A stretch of 64,000 nucleotides of DNA from Oenococcus sp. UCMA 16435 (GTDB taxonomy: Bacteria; Bacillota; Bacilli; Lactobacillales; Lactobacillaceae): positions 1,736,001 through 1,800,000 of the forward strand of contig CP030868.2 in the NCBI GenBank assembly GCA_004010835.2, read 5' to 3'. Within the stretch, counting starts at the first letter, position 1. Each line of letters starts with the position of its first letter. This document shows positions 1-9,476 of the stretch, piece after piece. The notes below the pieces were generated by a model. That model had not been told where the DNA came from and did no database searches. It worked only from the letters and a program-made list of their open reading frames with translations. A program made the translations under genes and the position numbers.

Positions 1-1907
1 AATCGACTGAAGAAAACATGGCTGAAAATCATCGCAAGCTGTTGTTGGCAATGGCAAAAGATGTTCGTGTGATTATCGTTAAGCTTGCCGATCGTTTACA
101 TAATATGCGCACTTTACAAGTTCATCGTCCAGAAAAGCAACATCGAATTGCCAGCGAAACGCTTGATATTTATGCTCCCTTGGCTCATCGACTTGGGCTT
201 GCTAATATTAAATGGGAACTTGAAGATTTGAGTCTTCGTTACCTTGATCCGGATGAATATCATCGAATTGCCAAGATGATGCATTCTCGTCGAGAAGAAC
301 GTGATGCTGACATTGCTTCGGCAACAAAACAAATAGAAAAGATAATTAGTGATTTAAAGATTGGCCATTTTGAAGTTACTGGAAGACCAAAACATATCTA
401 TTCTATTTATCGGAAAATGACCGATAAGCACAAGCAATTTTCAGAAATTTACGATTTGCTTGCAATTCGTGTATTGGTTGATACTGTTGCTGATTGTTAT
501 GCAGCATTGGGCACAATCCACGCTAATTGGAAGCCGCTTCCAGGGCGTTTTAAGGATTATATCGCGCTACCGAAGCCTAATGGTTATCAATCACTGCATA
601 CAACTATTATTGGCCCTAACGGTCATCCTTTGGAAGTTCAAATTCGTACTTTTGATATGCACCAGGTTGCAGAGTTCGGTGTTGCTGCTCATTGGGCTTA
701 TAAAGAAAATAAAGGTTCAGAAAAACAAGCTCATGTTAGTGATTCAGATCAGCAACATTTAAATGCAATCCAAGGAATTCTTGAATTACAAGAAGGCGCA
801 ACCGATGCGGAACAATTTGTTGATACCGTTAAAGGCGATCTTTTCTCGGATCGGGTTTATGCTTTTACGCCTAAAGGGGATGTTTTTGAGCTCCCGGTTG
901 GTTCTAAACCAATTGACATGGCTTTTGCTATTCATTCGGATGTCGGCCTGCATACGGTTGGCGCGAAAGTAAATGGCAAAATTGTCCCTTTGGATTATGA
1001 GATTCAAACCGGCGATATTGTTGAAATAGTAACTTCACCAACGCCAAAAGTTTCTCGCGATTGGCTTGGATTAGTTGCTAGTCGTCGAGCTCGAAATAAA
1101 ATTCGGGCTTATTTCCGCCAACAGGCACGTTCTTCTAATATCGAAGGCGGCCGGCAGATGCTTGAAGAATATTTGCAGGAAAAGCAATTACCGGTTGATA
1201 AAGCTATGACTGAAGAGAATTTAACAGTTACGGCTACCAAGATGCATTTATTCTCTGGCGACGATTTGTTGGCAATGATAGGTTATGGCGAAGTTTCTTT
1301 GCAACAAGCCGGCAATCGTTTAACTGAAGATATTAGAAAAAAAATTGCCGATAAAAAGGCCGAAGAAGTTCAAAAGGCTTTGCTTTCAGGTAAGCAGGAT
1401 GCTGCAAAGGATTTGATCAGAAAAGGCAGTGCGCCGATTGTTAAGAATCGTCCCGAAGAAGATATCACAATAGCTGGTATTGATTCGCTTTTAATTCATC
1501 TTTCTAAATGTTGTACGCCAATTCCTGGTGATAAAATTATTGGTTATATCACAAAGGGACGTGGAGTCACTGTTCATCGTGCCAATTGCCCTAATATTAA
1601 AAAGTCTATGGAAAAAGGCGAAAGAATCATTGAAGTCGAATGGAATAATCCAGATGGTAATCGGCCAAATTATGATGCCGATCTGACCGTCAGCAGTTCC
1701 GATCGTCCGGGAATCTTAAATGATGTGATTCGTTCGGTTAACGCTAATACTCATTATTTGAATGCGGTTTCCGCTCACAATGAAAAAAATGGCGTTGGCA
1801 TTATCAGCCTAACTGTCGGAGTAAAAAACGTTGAACAGCTGCAGCATATAATGGATTCGATTTCCGGGGTGCATGATGTTTATGAAGTCACTCGCAGCTT
1901 TCATTAG
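1..1907 (+). CDS. rel: Bifunctional (p)ppGpp synthetase/hydrolase Rel, 5'-partial
   Basis: Long RSH enzyme that makes and degrades (p)ppGpp for the stringent response. The reading frame is open to the first base of the window, so the true start lies upstream; ATG 18 is internal, because the frame begins inside the HD hydrolase domain (KLADRLHNMRT is still visible). Then come the synthetase domain (RPKHIYSIYRKM, YQSLHTT, EVQIRT), a TGS domain (from RVYAFTPKGDVFELP), a Cys-containing conserved region (SKCCTPIPGD) and a C-terminal ACT domain (DRPGILNDVI). The synthetase loop reads GRFKDYIALPKPNGYQ. RFKD fits the RxKD charge motif of bifunctional Rel/SpoT rather than the ExDD of synthetase-only RelA. 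The dtd gene that commonly follows rel in Firmicutes is absent; the next gene is convergent. Confidence 0.95.
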   Translation, partial: STEENMAENHRKLLLAMAKDVRVIIVKLADRLHNMRTLQVHRPEKQHRIASETLDIYAPLAHRLGLANIKWELEDLSLRYLDPDEYHRIAKMMHSRREERDADIASATKQIEKIISDLKIGHFEVTGRPKHIYSIYRKMTDKHKQFSEIYDLLAIRVLVDTVADCYAALGTIHANWKPLPGRFKDYIALPKPNGYQSLHTTIIGPNGHPLEVQIRTFDMHQVAEFGVAAHWAYKENKGSEKQAHVSDSDQQHLNAIQGILELQEGATDAEQFVDTVKGDLFSDRVYAFTPKGDVFELPVGSKPIDMAFAIHSDVGLHTVGAKVNGKIVPLDYEIQTGDIVEIVTSPTPKVSRDWLGLVASRRARNKIRAYFRQQARSSNIEGGRQMLEEYLQEKQLPVDKAMTEENLTVTATKMHLFSGDDLLAMIGYGEVSLQQAGNRLTEDIRKKIADKKAEEVQKALLSGKQDAAKDLIRKGSAPIVKNRPEEDITIAGIDSLLIHLSKCCTPIPGDKIIGYITKGRGVTVHRANCPNIKKSMEKGERIIEVEWNNPDGNRPNYDADLTVSSSDRPGILNDVIRSVNANTHYLNAVSAHNEKNGVGIISLTVGVKNVEQLQHIMDSISGVHDVYEVTRSFH

Positions 1908-1922
1908 CTTGTTTGTCATTAT

Positions 1923-1957
1923 ATAAAAGCAGATTTCGTTAAGAAACCTGCTTTTAT
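1923..1957. terminator. Bidirectional terminator between rel and the amidase gene
   Basis: Inverted repeat ATAAAAGCAG (1923-1932) / CTGCTTTTAT (1948-1957), with A/T tracts on both sides and extra pairing TTTC/GAAA in the loop. It lies between two convergent genes and overlaps the stop codon of the minus-strand amidase, so it can serve both. Confidence 0.8.
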
Positions 1958-2883
1958 TTTGTCTTGGGCAAGGATGGCTGAATATTGTCAAACCAGTCCA
2001 GCAATGCGCTTTTGACATCTTGGGCAACTGCCTCTTGGTAGGAAGCCGATTTAATGTATTGAAAATCGTTTGAGTTGTTTAAATAACCCATTTCTAGTAG
2101 TACCGATGGCAGATAAGTATAGTGGATTACGTAAAAGTTCCCGGATGTTACGCCGCGATTCGATAAAGGCAAATTATTCAAATGTTTTTTCAGTGTTTTT
2201 GCAAGGCTATATGAATTAGTCGTTTTTTTATGATAATAATATTCGGTAAAACCGGTTGCTGCATTTGCGACCGTATAATTATCAAAGTGAATACTGATAA
2301 AAGCATCAGCATGATATTTTTTTGATATGTTGCTTATTTTGGAAAGCGGCCAGAGCAGCTTATCACTGTCACGAGTCATAATTACACGGGCTCCAGTTGA
2401 TTCCAGAGCTTTTTTTATTTTTCGCGCTGTTCTTAAAGTATAGGTTTTCTCGAAATATTTAGGATTTGTCGCCCCGTCGATTGCTAGCGACCCTGGATCA
2501 GAACCACCGTGTCCCGGGTCCAGAACAATTGTTGCTTCTGTCATTCGAGTTTCTTTGCTAATACTGTTTGCTTTTCCTTCGGCAACCCAGCTAGCAATCC
2601 ATCCATTTTCTTTACCGTTCTTTGAACGAACTTCCAACCATCCGTGTTTTTCTTTAAGGACCGTTAATTTTTCTGAATCGGGGAAAGTGGCTAATTGCTT
2701 ATACATCGGTCCTGGTCCGTCACGCAGGACTGTTTTCTTTGCTTTGGTAGTAATTGATTTTGAATTATTGCTTTTCTTTGTTTGATTTGGAAAGTAAATT
2801 GAGGCCACTAATAATAAACCGGCAAGAATAAAAGCCGTCGAAACAAGCAAAGGAACCCGATTTTTTAAAATCTGCCTAAACAC
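1954..2883 (-). CDS. N-acetylmuramoyl-L-alanine amidase, SH3b plus Amidase_3, membrane-anchored or secreted
   Basis: Cuts the amide bond between MurNAc and the stem peptide, so it acts outside the cell in wall turnover. The N-terminus has a short basic segment and one hydrophobic helix (VPLLVSTAFILAGLLLVASIYF) that is a signal anchor or signal peptide. A bacterial SH3 domain follows (about residues 45-105, ending in GWIASWV). The C-terminal Amidase_3 domain has the usual zinc and catalytic residues: H in LDPGHGGSDPG, E in FEKTYTL, H in ISIHFD, E in LLEMGYLNN. I chose GTG 2883, which gives 309 aa. The longer frame starts at TTG 2901, but a TATAAT lies inside that extension and no Shine-Dalgarno sequence precedes either codon. 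A single-gene unit. Confidence 0.85.
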   Translation of the reverse strand: MFRQILKNRVPLLVSTAFILAGLLLVASIYFPNQTKKSNNSKSITTKAKKTVLRDGPGPMYKQLATFPDSEKLTVLKEKHGWLEVRSKNGKENGWIASWVAEGKANSISKETRMTEATIVLDPGHGGSDPGSLAIDGATNPKYFEKTYTLRTARKIKKALESTGARVIMTRDSDKLLWPLSKISNISKKYHADAFISIHFDNYTVANAATGFTEYYYHKKTTNSYSLAKTLKKHLNNLPLSNRGVTSGNFYVIHYTYLPSVLLEMGYLNNSNDFQYIKSASYQEAVAQDVKSALLDWFDNIQPSLPKTK

Positions 2884-2892
2884 AGGCAGATT
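2869..2892. repeat. Perfect 8-bp inverted repeat at the amidase start
   Basis: AATCTGCC (2869-2876) and GGCAGATT (2885-2892) flank an 8-base loop holding the proposed GTG start. The palindrome begins inside the -10 box and covers the predicted transcription start, so it could be an operator or a 5'-end hairpin in the mRNA. Function inferred only. Confidence 0.5.
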
Positions 2893-2895
2893 ATA
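2890..2895 (-). promoter_or_regulatory. -10 box of the amidase gene
   Basis: TATAAT on the minus strand. The expected transcription start, seven bases on, is 2883, which is the GTG start codon, so a leaderless mRNA is predicted. No good -35 is visible (TTGTCT is 14 bp away). Confidence 0.45.
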
Positions 2896-2926
2896 TATCA
2901 AAATTATTCAGACAACATTTATCCAG

Positions 2927-2935
2927 TGTTAAAAT
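2927..2935 (+). promoter_or_regulatory. Extended -10 promoter of hisS-aspS
   Basis: TGTTAAAAT is an extended -10 (TG-N-TAAAAT), with a weak -35 TTCAGA at 2907-2912. The predicted start near 2942 leaves about three bases before the hisS ATG at 2945. There is no Shine-Dalgarno sequence and no room for the T-box leader often found before hisS-aspS in Firmicutes. Confidence 0.5.
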
Positions 2936-2944
2936 TTCCTATGT

Positions 2945-4213
2945 ATGTCTGATAAACTTTTTCAAAAACCAAAAGGAACGGCTGATTTGCTGCCGGACGT
3001 TCAAACAATTTGGGATAAAATTAATCGAGCAGCTCGGGAAATTATCGGCCACCGTTATCGTTTTGGTAGGATCGATACACCTTTATTTGAAAACTACGAA
3101 ATTTTTGCACGCACTTCTGGGGATTCATCAGATGTTGTTAGCAAGGAAATGTACGATTTCTATGATAAGGGTAATCGACATTTGGCTTTACGGCCGGAGG
3201 GTACTGCTGGTGTGGTACGCGCTTATGTGGAAAACAAATTATACGGACCCGAATATGAAAAACCGGTTAATCTTTATTACTTGGAATCTATGTTTCGCTA
3301 TGAGCGGCCGCAAGCCGGTCGAACGCGTGAATTTCATCAATTAGGTGTTGAAAGTTTTGGATCCGATTCGCCTTTCTTGGATGCACAAATTATTCAAATG
3401 GCAATTGATTTTTTCCAAGAATTCAATTTGGACAATTTTGTTGTCAAAATAAATTCGCTTGGTGATGAACAATCACGGACAAATTATCGTAATGCTCTAG
3501 TCGATTATTTAAAACAGTTTGAAGATCAGCTAAGCGATGATTCGAAGAATCGTTTGAATTCCAATCCCTTGCGGATTTTAGATTCAAAGGATCGAGGGGA
3601 CCAAAAACTGCTTGTTGATGCTCCGAAGATTTTGGATTATTTAAACCAAGAATCGAAAGATCGTTTTAAACAAGTTACCAGGGCTTTGGATGATTTTGCT
3701 ATCAGTTACGAAATTGATAATAAATTAGTTCGTGGTTTGGATTACTACAATAACACGATTTTTGAAATCGAAACACGGGATCCGAAACTTAAATCATCGG
3801 CTACAGTTTGTGGTGGTGGTCGTTACTCGGGGATGGTTGAAGAATTTGGTGGACCGAATACGCCGGCAATTGGTTTTGGCATTGGTTTGGAACGATTGAT
3901 TACTTTGGTTGGCCAAATTGAAGATCAGGATCTTGCTGATGTTTATATTGTTCAAACCGACCAATCAGTTAATGAATTTGCCAATTTGTTGGCAAAACGG
4001 TTGCGTGAAGAATTTAATTTTGGAGTTTTGTTGGATTATACCAACCGATCGATGAAGTCACAATTAAAATCTGCCGATCGAACTAAGTCGAGATATTCGA
4101 TTGTGATTGGTGAAGAAGAAGTTAAAAGCAAAAAAGTAACAATCAAAAAAATGGCTGACGGCAGCCAGAAAAAAATATTATTGGATAAGTTAACAATTGA
4201 GGATTTTTCATGA
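2945..4213 (+). CDS. hisS: Histidyl-tRNA synthetase
   Basis: Charges tRNA-His with histidine in the cytoplasm. At 422 aa it is a normal class II HisRS. Motif 2 is in [18 protein letters not shown], the histidine-specific HisA segment is [12 protein letters not shown], and motif 3 is GFGIGLERL; the C-terminal anticodon-binding domain follows (from about residue 330). ATG 2945 is the only sensible start, since the upstream ATG 2941 meets a stop at once. There is no Shine-Dalgarno sequence, and an extended -10 sits just before the start. The 3' end overlaps aspS by 4 bases (ATGA), so the two are translationally coupled. Confidence 0.97.
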   Translation: MSDKLFQKPKGTADLLPDVQTIWDKINRAAREIIGHRYRFGRIDTPLFENYEIFARTSGDSSDVVSKEMYDFYDKGNRHLALRPEGTAGVVRAYVENKLYGPEYEKPVNLYYLESMFRYERPQAGRTREFHQLGVESFGSDSPFLDAQIIQMAIDFFQEFNLDNFVVKINSLGDEQSRTNYRNALVDYLKQFEDQLSDDSKNRLNSNPLRILDSKDRGDQKLLVDAPKILDYLNQESKDRFKQVTRALDDFAISYEIDNKLVRGLDYYNNTIFEIETRDPKLKSSATVCGGGRYSGMVEEFGGPNTPAIGFGIGLERLITLVGQIEDQDLADVYIVQTDQSVNEFANLLAKRLREEFNFGVLLDYTNRSMKSQLKSADRTKSRYSIVIGEEEVKSKKVTIKKMADGSQKKILLDKLTIEDFS

Positions 4214-5985
4214 GTAGAGAGCAAAGAACAATTTATGCAGGTTTGGTTAACGAAAAGTTGGCTGGACAAACAGTTACCTTAAAAGGCTGGGTACAAAAAC
4301 GTCGAGATCTTGGCGGACTTATCTTTGTTGATTTACGTGATCGTGAAGGAATTGTTCAATTGACTTTTTCTGGTGAATTTTCTCAAGATGCTTTGAAAAC
4401 AGCTGAAAAAATTCGTAGTGAGTATGTTATTTCGATTACTGGAATTGTTTCTTTAAGATCAGACTCTGCTATTAACCCAAAAATGAAAACAGGAAAAATT
4501 GAAATTTTAGTTCATCAGGCAGAAATTCTTGCTGAATCAAAAACACCGCCTTTCGATATTGAAGACGGGGTCGATGTCAATGAAGAACTGAAATTAAAAT
4601 ATCGTTACCTCGATCTTCGTCGCCCGGAAATGCAAAAAGGATTGATTTTACGCTCAAAAATTATGTCATCTTCAATGCGCTTTATGGAAGCGAATGGTTT
4701 TTTGGACATCGAAACTCCATATCTTGCCAAGAGTACGCCGGAAGGCGCACGTGATTACCTGGTACCTTCACGTGTTTACCCAGGTAGTTTCTATGCTTTG
4801 CCACAATCTCCGCAATTATTCAAGCAACTATTAATGGGTGCTGGTTTTGATCGTTATTTCCAAATTGCCCGTTGCTTTCGTGATGAAGATTTACGTGGTG
4901 ATCGTCAGCCTGAATTCACACAACTTGATATGGAAACGTCTTTCATGAATCAAAACGAAATTATGGGGCTTGTTAATCGCTGGATCGCACAGATTATGTC
5001 TGATGTTGCTAAAACTGATATTGACTCAAGCAATTTTCCAATTTTACATTGGCAGGAAGCGATGGACCGTTTTGGTTCTGATAAACCAGATTTGCGTTTT
5101 GGAATCGAACTTCATGATGTTTCTGAAATAGTTAAACAAACGAATTTTGCTGTTTTTACCGGAGCTATTAAAAATGGTGGCTTCGTCAAAGCAATCGTTG
5201 CTCCAAAGGGAGCAACGAAATTCACTAGAAAAATGATTGATGGTCAAGCTGATTATATTAAGCGTTTTGGGGCCAAAGGTCTTGCTTGGATTAAGTTTGA
5301 AAAGGGAGAGTTTTCAGGACCGATTGCCAAGTTTTTGGTTGATGTTAAGAATCAGTTAATTTCTTCTTTGTCATTGTCTGATGGAGATTTGGTATTTTTT
5401 GCTGCTGATAGTTTCTCGGTTGTTTCCGATACCCTTGGATATTTACGTAAATATGTTGCCAAACAACTTGATTTGATTGATGAGAGTGAATGGGATTTTG
5501 CTTGGATCATCGATTGGCCGCTATTTGAGTATTCAGAGGATTTTGGTCGCTGGATTGCTGCTCATCATCCTTTCACAATGCCTAACGAAGAAGATTTGCA
5601 TTATCTAAATGACGGTGAAGATCCTCATCGAGCGCATGCCCAATCGTATGATTTGGTTCTTAACGGATATGAACTGGGTTCTGGCTCGATTCGTATTCAT
5701 ACAATGGATGTTCAGGAAAAAATGCTTAAGGCCCTTGGCTTTACTTCTGATCAGGCGGAAAAAGCTTTTGGTTTTTTGCTTGAGGCGATGGAATATGGTT
5801 TTCCACCAATGGGTGGAATTGCTCTTGGTTTGGATCGCTTGGCTATGCTTTTGGCCGGCAAAGATAATATTCGAGAGGTAATTGCTTTTCCAAAGAATTC
5901 TAACGCTACCGAACCGATGACAAAGGCTCCTTCAAGGGTTTCTGAAAAGCAATTAACAGAGTTAGGATTGAGAGTTCCAGAATGA
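4210..5985 (+). CDS. aspS: Aspartyl-tRNA synthetase
   Basis: Charges tRNA-Asp. At 591 aa it has the bacterial-type AspRS plan: N-terminal OB-fold anticodon domain (residues 1-105), class II core with motif 2 [18 protein letters not shown], the bacterial GAD insertion (about 295-410), and motif 3 [13 protein letters not shown] near the C-terminus. It overlaps hisS by 4 bases and has no promoter of its own. The hisS-aspS pair is a conserved Firmicute operon. No strong terminator is visible after it. Confidence 0.97.
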   Translation: MSREQRTIYAGLVNEKLAGQTVTLKGWVQKRRDLGGLIFVDLRDREGIVQLTFSGEFSQDALKTAEKIRSEYVISITGIVSLRSDSAINPKMKTGKIEILVHQAEILAESKTPPFDIEDGVDVNEELKLKYRYLDLRRPEMQKGLILRSKIMSSSMRFMEANGFLDIETPYLAKSTPEGARDYLVPSRVYPGSFYALPQSPQLFKQLLMGAGFDRYFQIARCFRDEDLRGDRQPEFTQLDMETSFMNQNEIMGLVNRWIAQIMSDVAKTDIDSSNFPILHWQEAMDRFGSDKPDLRFGIELHDVSEIVKQTNFAVFTGAIKNGGFVKAIVAPKGATKFTRKMIDGQADYIKRFGAKGLAWIKFEKGEFSGPIAKFLVDVKNQLISSLSLSDGDLVFFAADSFSVVSDTLGYLRKYVAKQLDLIDESEWDFAWIIDWPLFEYSEDFGRWIAAHHPFTMPNEEDLHYLNDGEDPHRAHAQSYDLVLNGYELGSGSIRIHTMDVQEKMLKALGFTSDQAEKAFGFLLEAMEYGFPPMGGIALGLDRLAMLLAGKDNIREVIAFPKNSNATEPMTKAPSRVSEKQLTELGLRVPE

Positions 5986-6014
5986 TTATTACGGATGCAA
6001 CGCTTTTTTAATGG

Positions 6015-6043
6015 TTGACGTTATTTTTTAAGTTTAATGTAAT
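6015..6043 (+). promoter_or_regulatory. Promoter of the O-acetyltransferase gene
   Basis: TTGACG (6015-6020), 17-bp spacer, TGTAAT (6038-6043). Transcription should start near 6050, three bases before the ATG at 6053, and no Shine-Dalgarno sequence is present. This is the clearest two-box example of the near-leaderless layout in the window. Confidence 0.65.
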
Positions 6044-6052
6044 ATTGGGATT

Positions 6053-7936
6053 ATGAAGAGGGATAGTAGAAAAAGTAGTTTTATTCCAGGCATTGAAGGC
6101 TTAAGGGCTTTTTCGGTTATTGGGGTAATTCTTTTTCATTTGTGGCCAAAAATATTTGCGGGTGGTTTTGCCGGTGTGACGGTCTTTTTTGTTATCTCTG
6201 GTTTTTTGATGACAAGAATTATTCTTAATGAATTTTATGAACGGGGTCGTTTTCAAATCAAACGTTTTTATTCACGGCGTTTTTGGCGTTTGTATCCGGC
6301 TTTTATCGTAATGATATTCTTAACAACTGCTATTTTAACGGTTGCTTTTCCTGAGGGGCTATTTGGAATTAGAGGATCATTATTAAGCAATATATTTTAT
6401 GTTAATAATTGGTACCAAATTGCTAATTCGCTTTCCTATTTTGCTGCCAGCGCCCACTGGTCGGTTTTTACTCATCTTTGGTCACTTTCTGTCGAAGCAC
6501 AATTTTATTTGTTTTGGCCGCTTCTTTTATCATTTATTCTTTATTTCGGTGATAAACGTTGGCAATTCGCTTTAATTGTTCCAACTATTTTTGTTCTGGT
6601 TTCTGCTGCTCTGTTTGCGATTTTGTACTCGCCGATTTCGACTAATCGTGCCTACTATGGAACAGACACAAGAGTTTTTTCGTTCATTATTGGAGGAATT
6701 GTTGCTATTTTTATGTCTTTGGCCGCTTCTCCTTATTGTCCCAAACAAATTACTAGAATTCGTAGTTTTTTAAACAAGGCTTCAGCCTATTTAATTTCAT
6801 TAAGTTTTTTTGGTTTAATTGCGCTTTTTATTCTTGCAAATGGAGTTCAAGCCTGGGTTTATTACTTTGGCATGTTATTGCTGAGTATTTTTACGGCAAT
6901 TTTAATTTTTTATTTATCAAGCAGTCCGCAAAGCGAATTCGGTTTATTAATGGGCAATCGTTGTTTCAGATATATCGGTTCTCGTTCTTATTCGATCTAT
7001 CTCTATCAATTACCAATTATGATGATTATCGAACGAATTTTTCCTGTTGCTTCTTTATCAGGCGATCTATTCAGATCACTCATTTCTGTTCTGATTATTT
7101 TAATTGTTTCCGAGCTCTCTTATCGATTGATTGAAATGCCTTTTCGCCATGGATTTATTTTTCATTCAACGAAACTGGTATTCAATTGGAAAACGATTTT
7201 ATCAATTGTCATAGCTGTTTTTGCTATTGGTGGCACAGCTTCTGGCTTTGTTTCTAAAAATGCTGTTCGTTCGAAGGATGCCGATCAGCTTCAACGAAAA
7301 CTGAATAGGAGTTCGAAGATGATCGATAAGCAAAACAGTAAAGCTGTTCAAGAAAGAAAAAGTTCTTCTTCAACTGCTTCCGTTTCCAGCATTGCTGATT
7401 CGCATGAACAACAATTGGCTTCTATTTTTGGTACAAATAGCAAAAATATTCATAAGGTTGAATCTTTGAATATTACCGCAATTGGCGATTCGGTTTTATT
7501 GGATGTCGGCCCGGATATTCAATGGGTGATGCCCAAGACGATTGTTAATGCAAAGGTTGGTCGGCATACACTTGATGCAATCAATATTTTGCGACATTTA
7601 AAAAAAGAGGGAAAACTTGATCCGATTATTTTGATGATTATTGGAACAAATGGGGAGATTTCCGCACAAAATATTCAAGAGGTGCGTTCAATTGCTGGTT
7701 CTCGACAAGTATATTGGGTTAACTCTTTCTCTGGTGGCAAACCATGGGAAGGTCCTAATAACCAATTGTTAAACGAGGCATCCAAAAAAGATCGAAGACT
7801 ACATATTATTGACTGGTACGATTCGGCTCGTTCTCATCCAGAATGGTTTTCTCCGGACGGAATCCACCCACAACGAACTGGAAACCGCATTATGACGACG
7901 ATGATTATTAATTCGATTGCTTCGAATACGAAGTAA
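6053..7936 (+). CDS. oatA: OatA-like peptidoglycan O-acetyltransferase
   Basis: Two-part membrane enzyme of 627 aa. Residues 1 to about 400 form an acyltransferase-3 domain with about ten or eleven hydrophobic helices (early motif FHLWPKIFAGGFAGVTVFFV, then RRFWRLYPAF). After a low-complexity linker (about 410-460) comes an extracellular SGNH/GDSL-type domain: GDSV with Ser480, GTNG as the block III Asn, and DGIHP with Asp602 and His605. This matches OatA, which moves acetyl groups across the membrane onto MurNAc O-6 and gives lysozyme resistance. Related SGNH acyltransferases modify other glycans, so the substrate is inferred. The gene stands alone with its own promoter. Confidence 0.85.
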   Translation: MKRDSRKSSFIPGIEGLRAFSVIGVILFHLWPKIFAGGFAGVTVFFVISGFLMTRIILNEFYERGRFQIKRFYSRRFWRLYPAFIVMIFLTTAILTVAFPEGLFGIRGSLLSNIFYVNNWYQIANSLSYFAASAHWSVFTHLWSLSVEAQFYLFWPLLLSFILYFGDKRWQFALIVPTIFVLVSAALFAILYSPISTNRAYYGTDTRVFSFIIGGIVAIFMSLAASPYCPKQITRIRSFLNKASAYLISLSFFGLIALFILANGVQAWVYYFGMLLLSIFTAILIFYLSSSPQSEFGLLMGNRCFRYIGSRSYSIYLYQLPIMMIIERIFPVASLSGDLFRSLISVLIILIVSELSYRLIEMPFRHGFIFHSTKLVFNWKTILSIVIAVFAIGGTASGFVSKNAVRSKDADQLQRKLNRSSKMIDKQNSKAVQERKSSSSTASVSSIADSHEQQLASIFGTNSKNIHKVESLNITAIGDSVLLDVGPDIQWVMPKTIVNAKVGRHTLDAINILRHLKKEGKLDPIILMIIGTNGEISAQNIQEVRSIAGSRQVYWVNSFSGGKPWEGPNNQLLNEASKKDRRLHIIDWYDSARSHPEWFSPDGIHPQRTGNRIMTTMIINSIASNTK

Positions 7937-8092
7937 TTTTACAGTTTGATAACAAAATTATTATTTTTTGCAATATAAAAAGTTAATTTACTCACATATT
8001 GTAATCTGCAATTTTACATTATTCGATTAATCCCCCAAAATTAGCATTATTTGAAATATTGAGGAAAAATAAGAATAGGATAATGCTTTTTA

Positions 8093-8914
8093 ATGGGGAG
8101 TGGATATTTTCATACTAGGAAAGTTAGGAGACTAGTTAAGGCATTAATTGTTTTGGCTTGTTTTGCTGTTTTTTCTTTTCTTATTCCATCAACAGTCGGT
8201 AAGGCAGACCGAAAAGACGCTTCAGCGAATAATTCTTTTTCCGCTGCTAAGGGGCTTGCTAGGTCAGTTGAACAAACTGCGGCAACTTTTAACTCGACAA
8301 CATCTACTAGTAAAGCTAAAAAAGACAACACTTCTACTGGAGATGAACTTCAACAATTGGATTATGCCAAATCAACAGTCCAGAATACAGTTCCGTTAGA
8401 GAATAATGTTTCTTCTACTTCGACCAGCAGTCAGCAACTTTTAAGCAGTTCACAATCGTCTTCATATCAAAATTCGAGCAGTTCCTTAAACGGTAGTACT
8501 TACTCAAGTTCAACTGCGGCAAGTACAAGCATGTACGGCGGATCTCAAAGTACTGCACAAATATCCAGTGCTGCAAGCAGTTATAGTTATATTTCAAAAG
8601 CCAGTTCATCAACTTATATTTCAAAAACATCTGTTTCTTCTTCAAGTTCCAGCAGTTCGATATCATCTAGTTCTGATGACATTAATTGGCTTATTTCTCG
8701 TGAGTCGTCTGGTAACCCAAATGCTGTTAATGGCTCTTATGAAGGAATTGGTCAACTTAGCGAAGCAGCTTATGAAACTTATCTTGGTATGAGTTGGGCT
8801 CAAGTTAAGGGAAACTATCAATTGCAATTAAAAGCAATGGAAGCATATATTTCTGCTCGTTATGGTTCTGTCTCTGCCGCGATTAGTTTTTGGCAACAAA
8901 ATGGTTGGTATTAA
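8093..8914 (+). CDS. Secreted lysozyme-fold protein with Ser-rich linker (APF/SLT-like)
   Basis: A 273-aa exported protein. Basic residues followed by the hydrophobic run ALIVLACFAVFSFLIP form a signal peptide. Residues 30 to about 195 are a Ser/Thr/Ala-rich linker with long serine runs. The C-terminal 78 residues resemble the small transglycosylase/lysozyme-like domain of aggregation-promoting factors and IsaA-type proteins: WLISRESSGNPNAVNG with the likely catalytic Glu in SRESSG, GIGQLS, and the ending FWQQNGWY. A muralytic or surface role is inferred. GATAAT at 8079-8084 predicts a start near 8091, two bases before the ATG, without a Shine-Dalgarno sequence. A terminator follows. Confidence 0.75.
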   Translation: MGSGYFHTRKVRRLVKALIVLACFAVFSFLIPSTVGKADRKDASANNSFSAAKGLARSVEQTAATFNSTTSTSKAKKDNTSTGDELQQLDYAKSTVQNTVPLENNVSSTSTSSQQLLSSSQSSSYQNSSSSLNGSTYSSSTAASTSMYGGSQSTAQISSAASSYSYISKASSSTYISKTSVSSSSSSSSISSSSDDINWLISRESSGNPNAVNGSYEGIGQLSEAAYETYLGMSWAQVKGNYQLQLKAMEAYISARYGSVSAAISFWQQNGWY

Positions 8915-8933
8915 TTTTTTTAACTCTGTGACG

Positions 8934-8959
8934 AAAGTCCTTGCCCCACAAGGGCTTTT
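8934..8959 (+). terminator. Rho-independent terminator after the lysozyme-like gene
   Basis: Hairpin AAAGTCCTTG / CAAGGGCTTT (one G-U pair) with a short C-rich loop, ending in TTTT. It overlaps the likely start of the ribosomal operon's promoter region. Confidence 0.75.
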
Positions 8960-9141
8960 GCTGTAACATATACAAGTATGCCTTTTACGTTTTACGCTTT
9001 AATACGGCCGAAAACGCCGGTATATCAATGATTAGCAATGATATTCAAGGTTGCGACACGCTCGGCACCGTTGCCATGGCGTTGAGATGCCGGTTTTTGA
9101 ATGGAGCAAGCTGATTTTGAAAATCAACGAAAGGATAAATT
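8941..9141 (+). promoter_or_regulatory. Promoter and structured leader of the S10 operon
   Basis: A weak promoter candidate is TTGCCC (8941-8946), 17-bp spacer, TAACAT (8964-8969), partly inside the upstream terminator. The leader of about 165 bases is more GC-rich than its surroundings and contains several inverted repeats: ATATCA/TGATAT (9022-9027/9039-9044), CGGCA/TGCCG around the palindrome GCCATGGC (about 9063-9092), and TGATTT/AAATCA (9112-9126) just before the rpsJ ribosome-binding site. S10 operons are often controlled by L4 through such a leader; that role here is inferred, not demonstrated. Confidence 0.5.
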
Positions 9142-9450
9142 ATGGCAGAAAGAAAAATTCGGATTCGCTTGAAAGCTTATGAGTATCGTACAATCGATGC
9201 TTCAGCGGCAAAAATTGTTGAAACTGCAAAACGCACTGGTGCGCAAGTAGTTGGCCCGATTCCTTTACCGACTGAACGTACTCTATATACTATTTTACGT
9301 TCGCCTCATAAGCACAAGGATTCACGAGAACAATTTGAAATGCGTACACATAAGCGCTTGATTGATTTGGTTAACCCAACTGATAAGACTGTTGACTCAC
9401 TTCGTAAGTTAGACCTCCCAGCTGGTGTTGCAATTGAAATCAAGCTTTGA
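9142..9450 (+). CDS. rpsJ: 30S ribosomal protein S10
   Basis: First gene of the ribosomal supercluster. At 102 aa it has the normal S10 length and the typical beginning [30 protein letters not shown] and the segment [23 protein letters not shown]10 binds the 30S head and, as NusE, also takes part in rRNA antitermination with NusB at boxA. The ribosome-binding site is AAAGGA at 9130-9135. The structured leader ends directly before it, and rplC follows after 26 bases. Confidence 0.98.
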   Translation: MAERKIRIRLKAYEYRTIDASAAKIVETAKRTGAQVVGPIPLPTERTLYTILRSPHKHKDSREQFEMRTHKRLIDLVNPTDKTVDSLRKLDLPAGVAIEIKL

Positions 9451-9476
9451 TCATTTAATAATTTAAGGAGAAAGTC

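Noticed and set aside
18..1907. ATG 18 as the real start of rel
   Set aside because: The frame is open to base 1 and the first residues are the middle of the HD hydrolase domain, so the gene starts outside the window.
2902..2944. T-box riboswitch before hisS
   Set aside because: Only 43-60 bases are available and no T-box motif is present.
8400..8690. Repetitive sequence that could look like a tandem repeat or CRISPR
   Set aside because: It is the Ser-codon-rich linker of the lysozyme-like protein; no fixed repeat unit or spacers.
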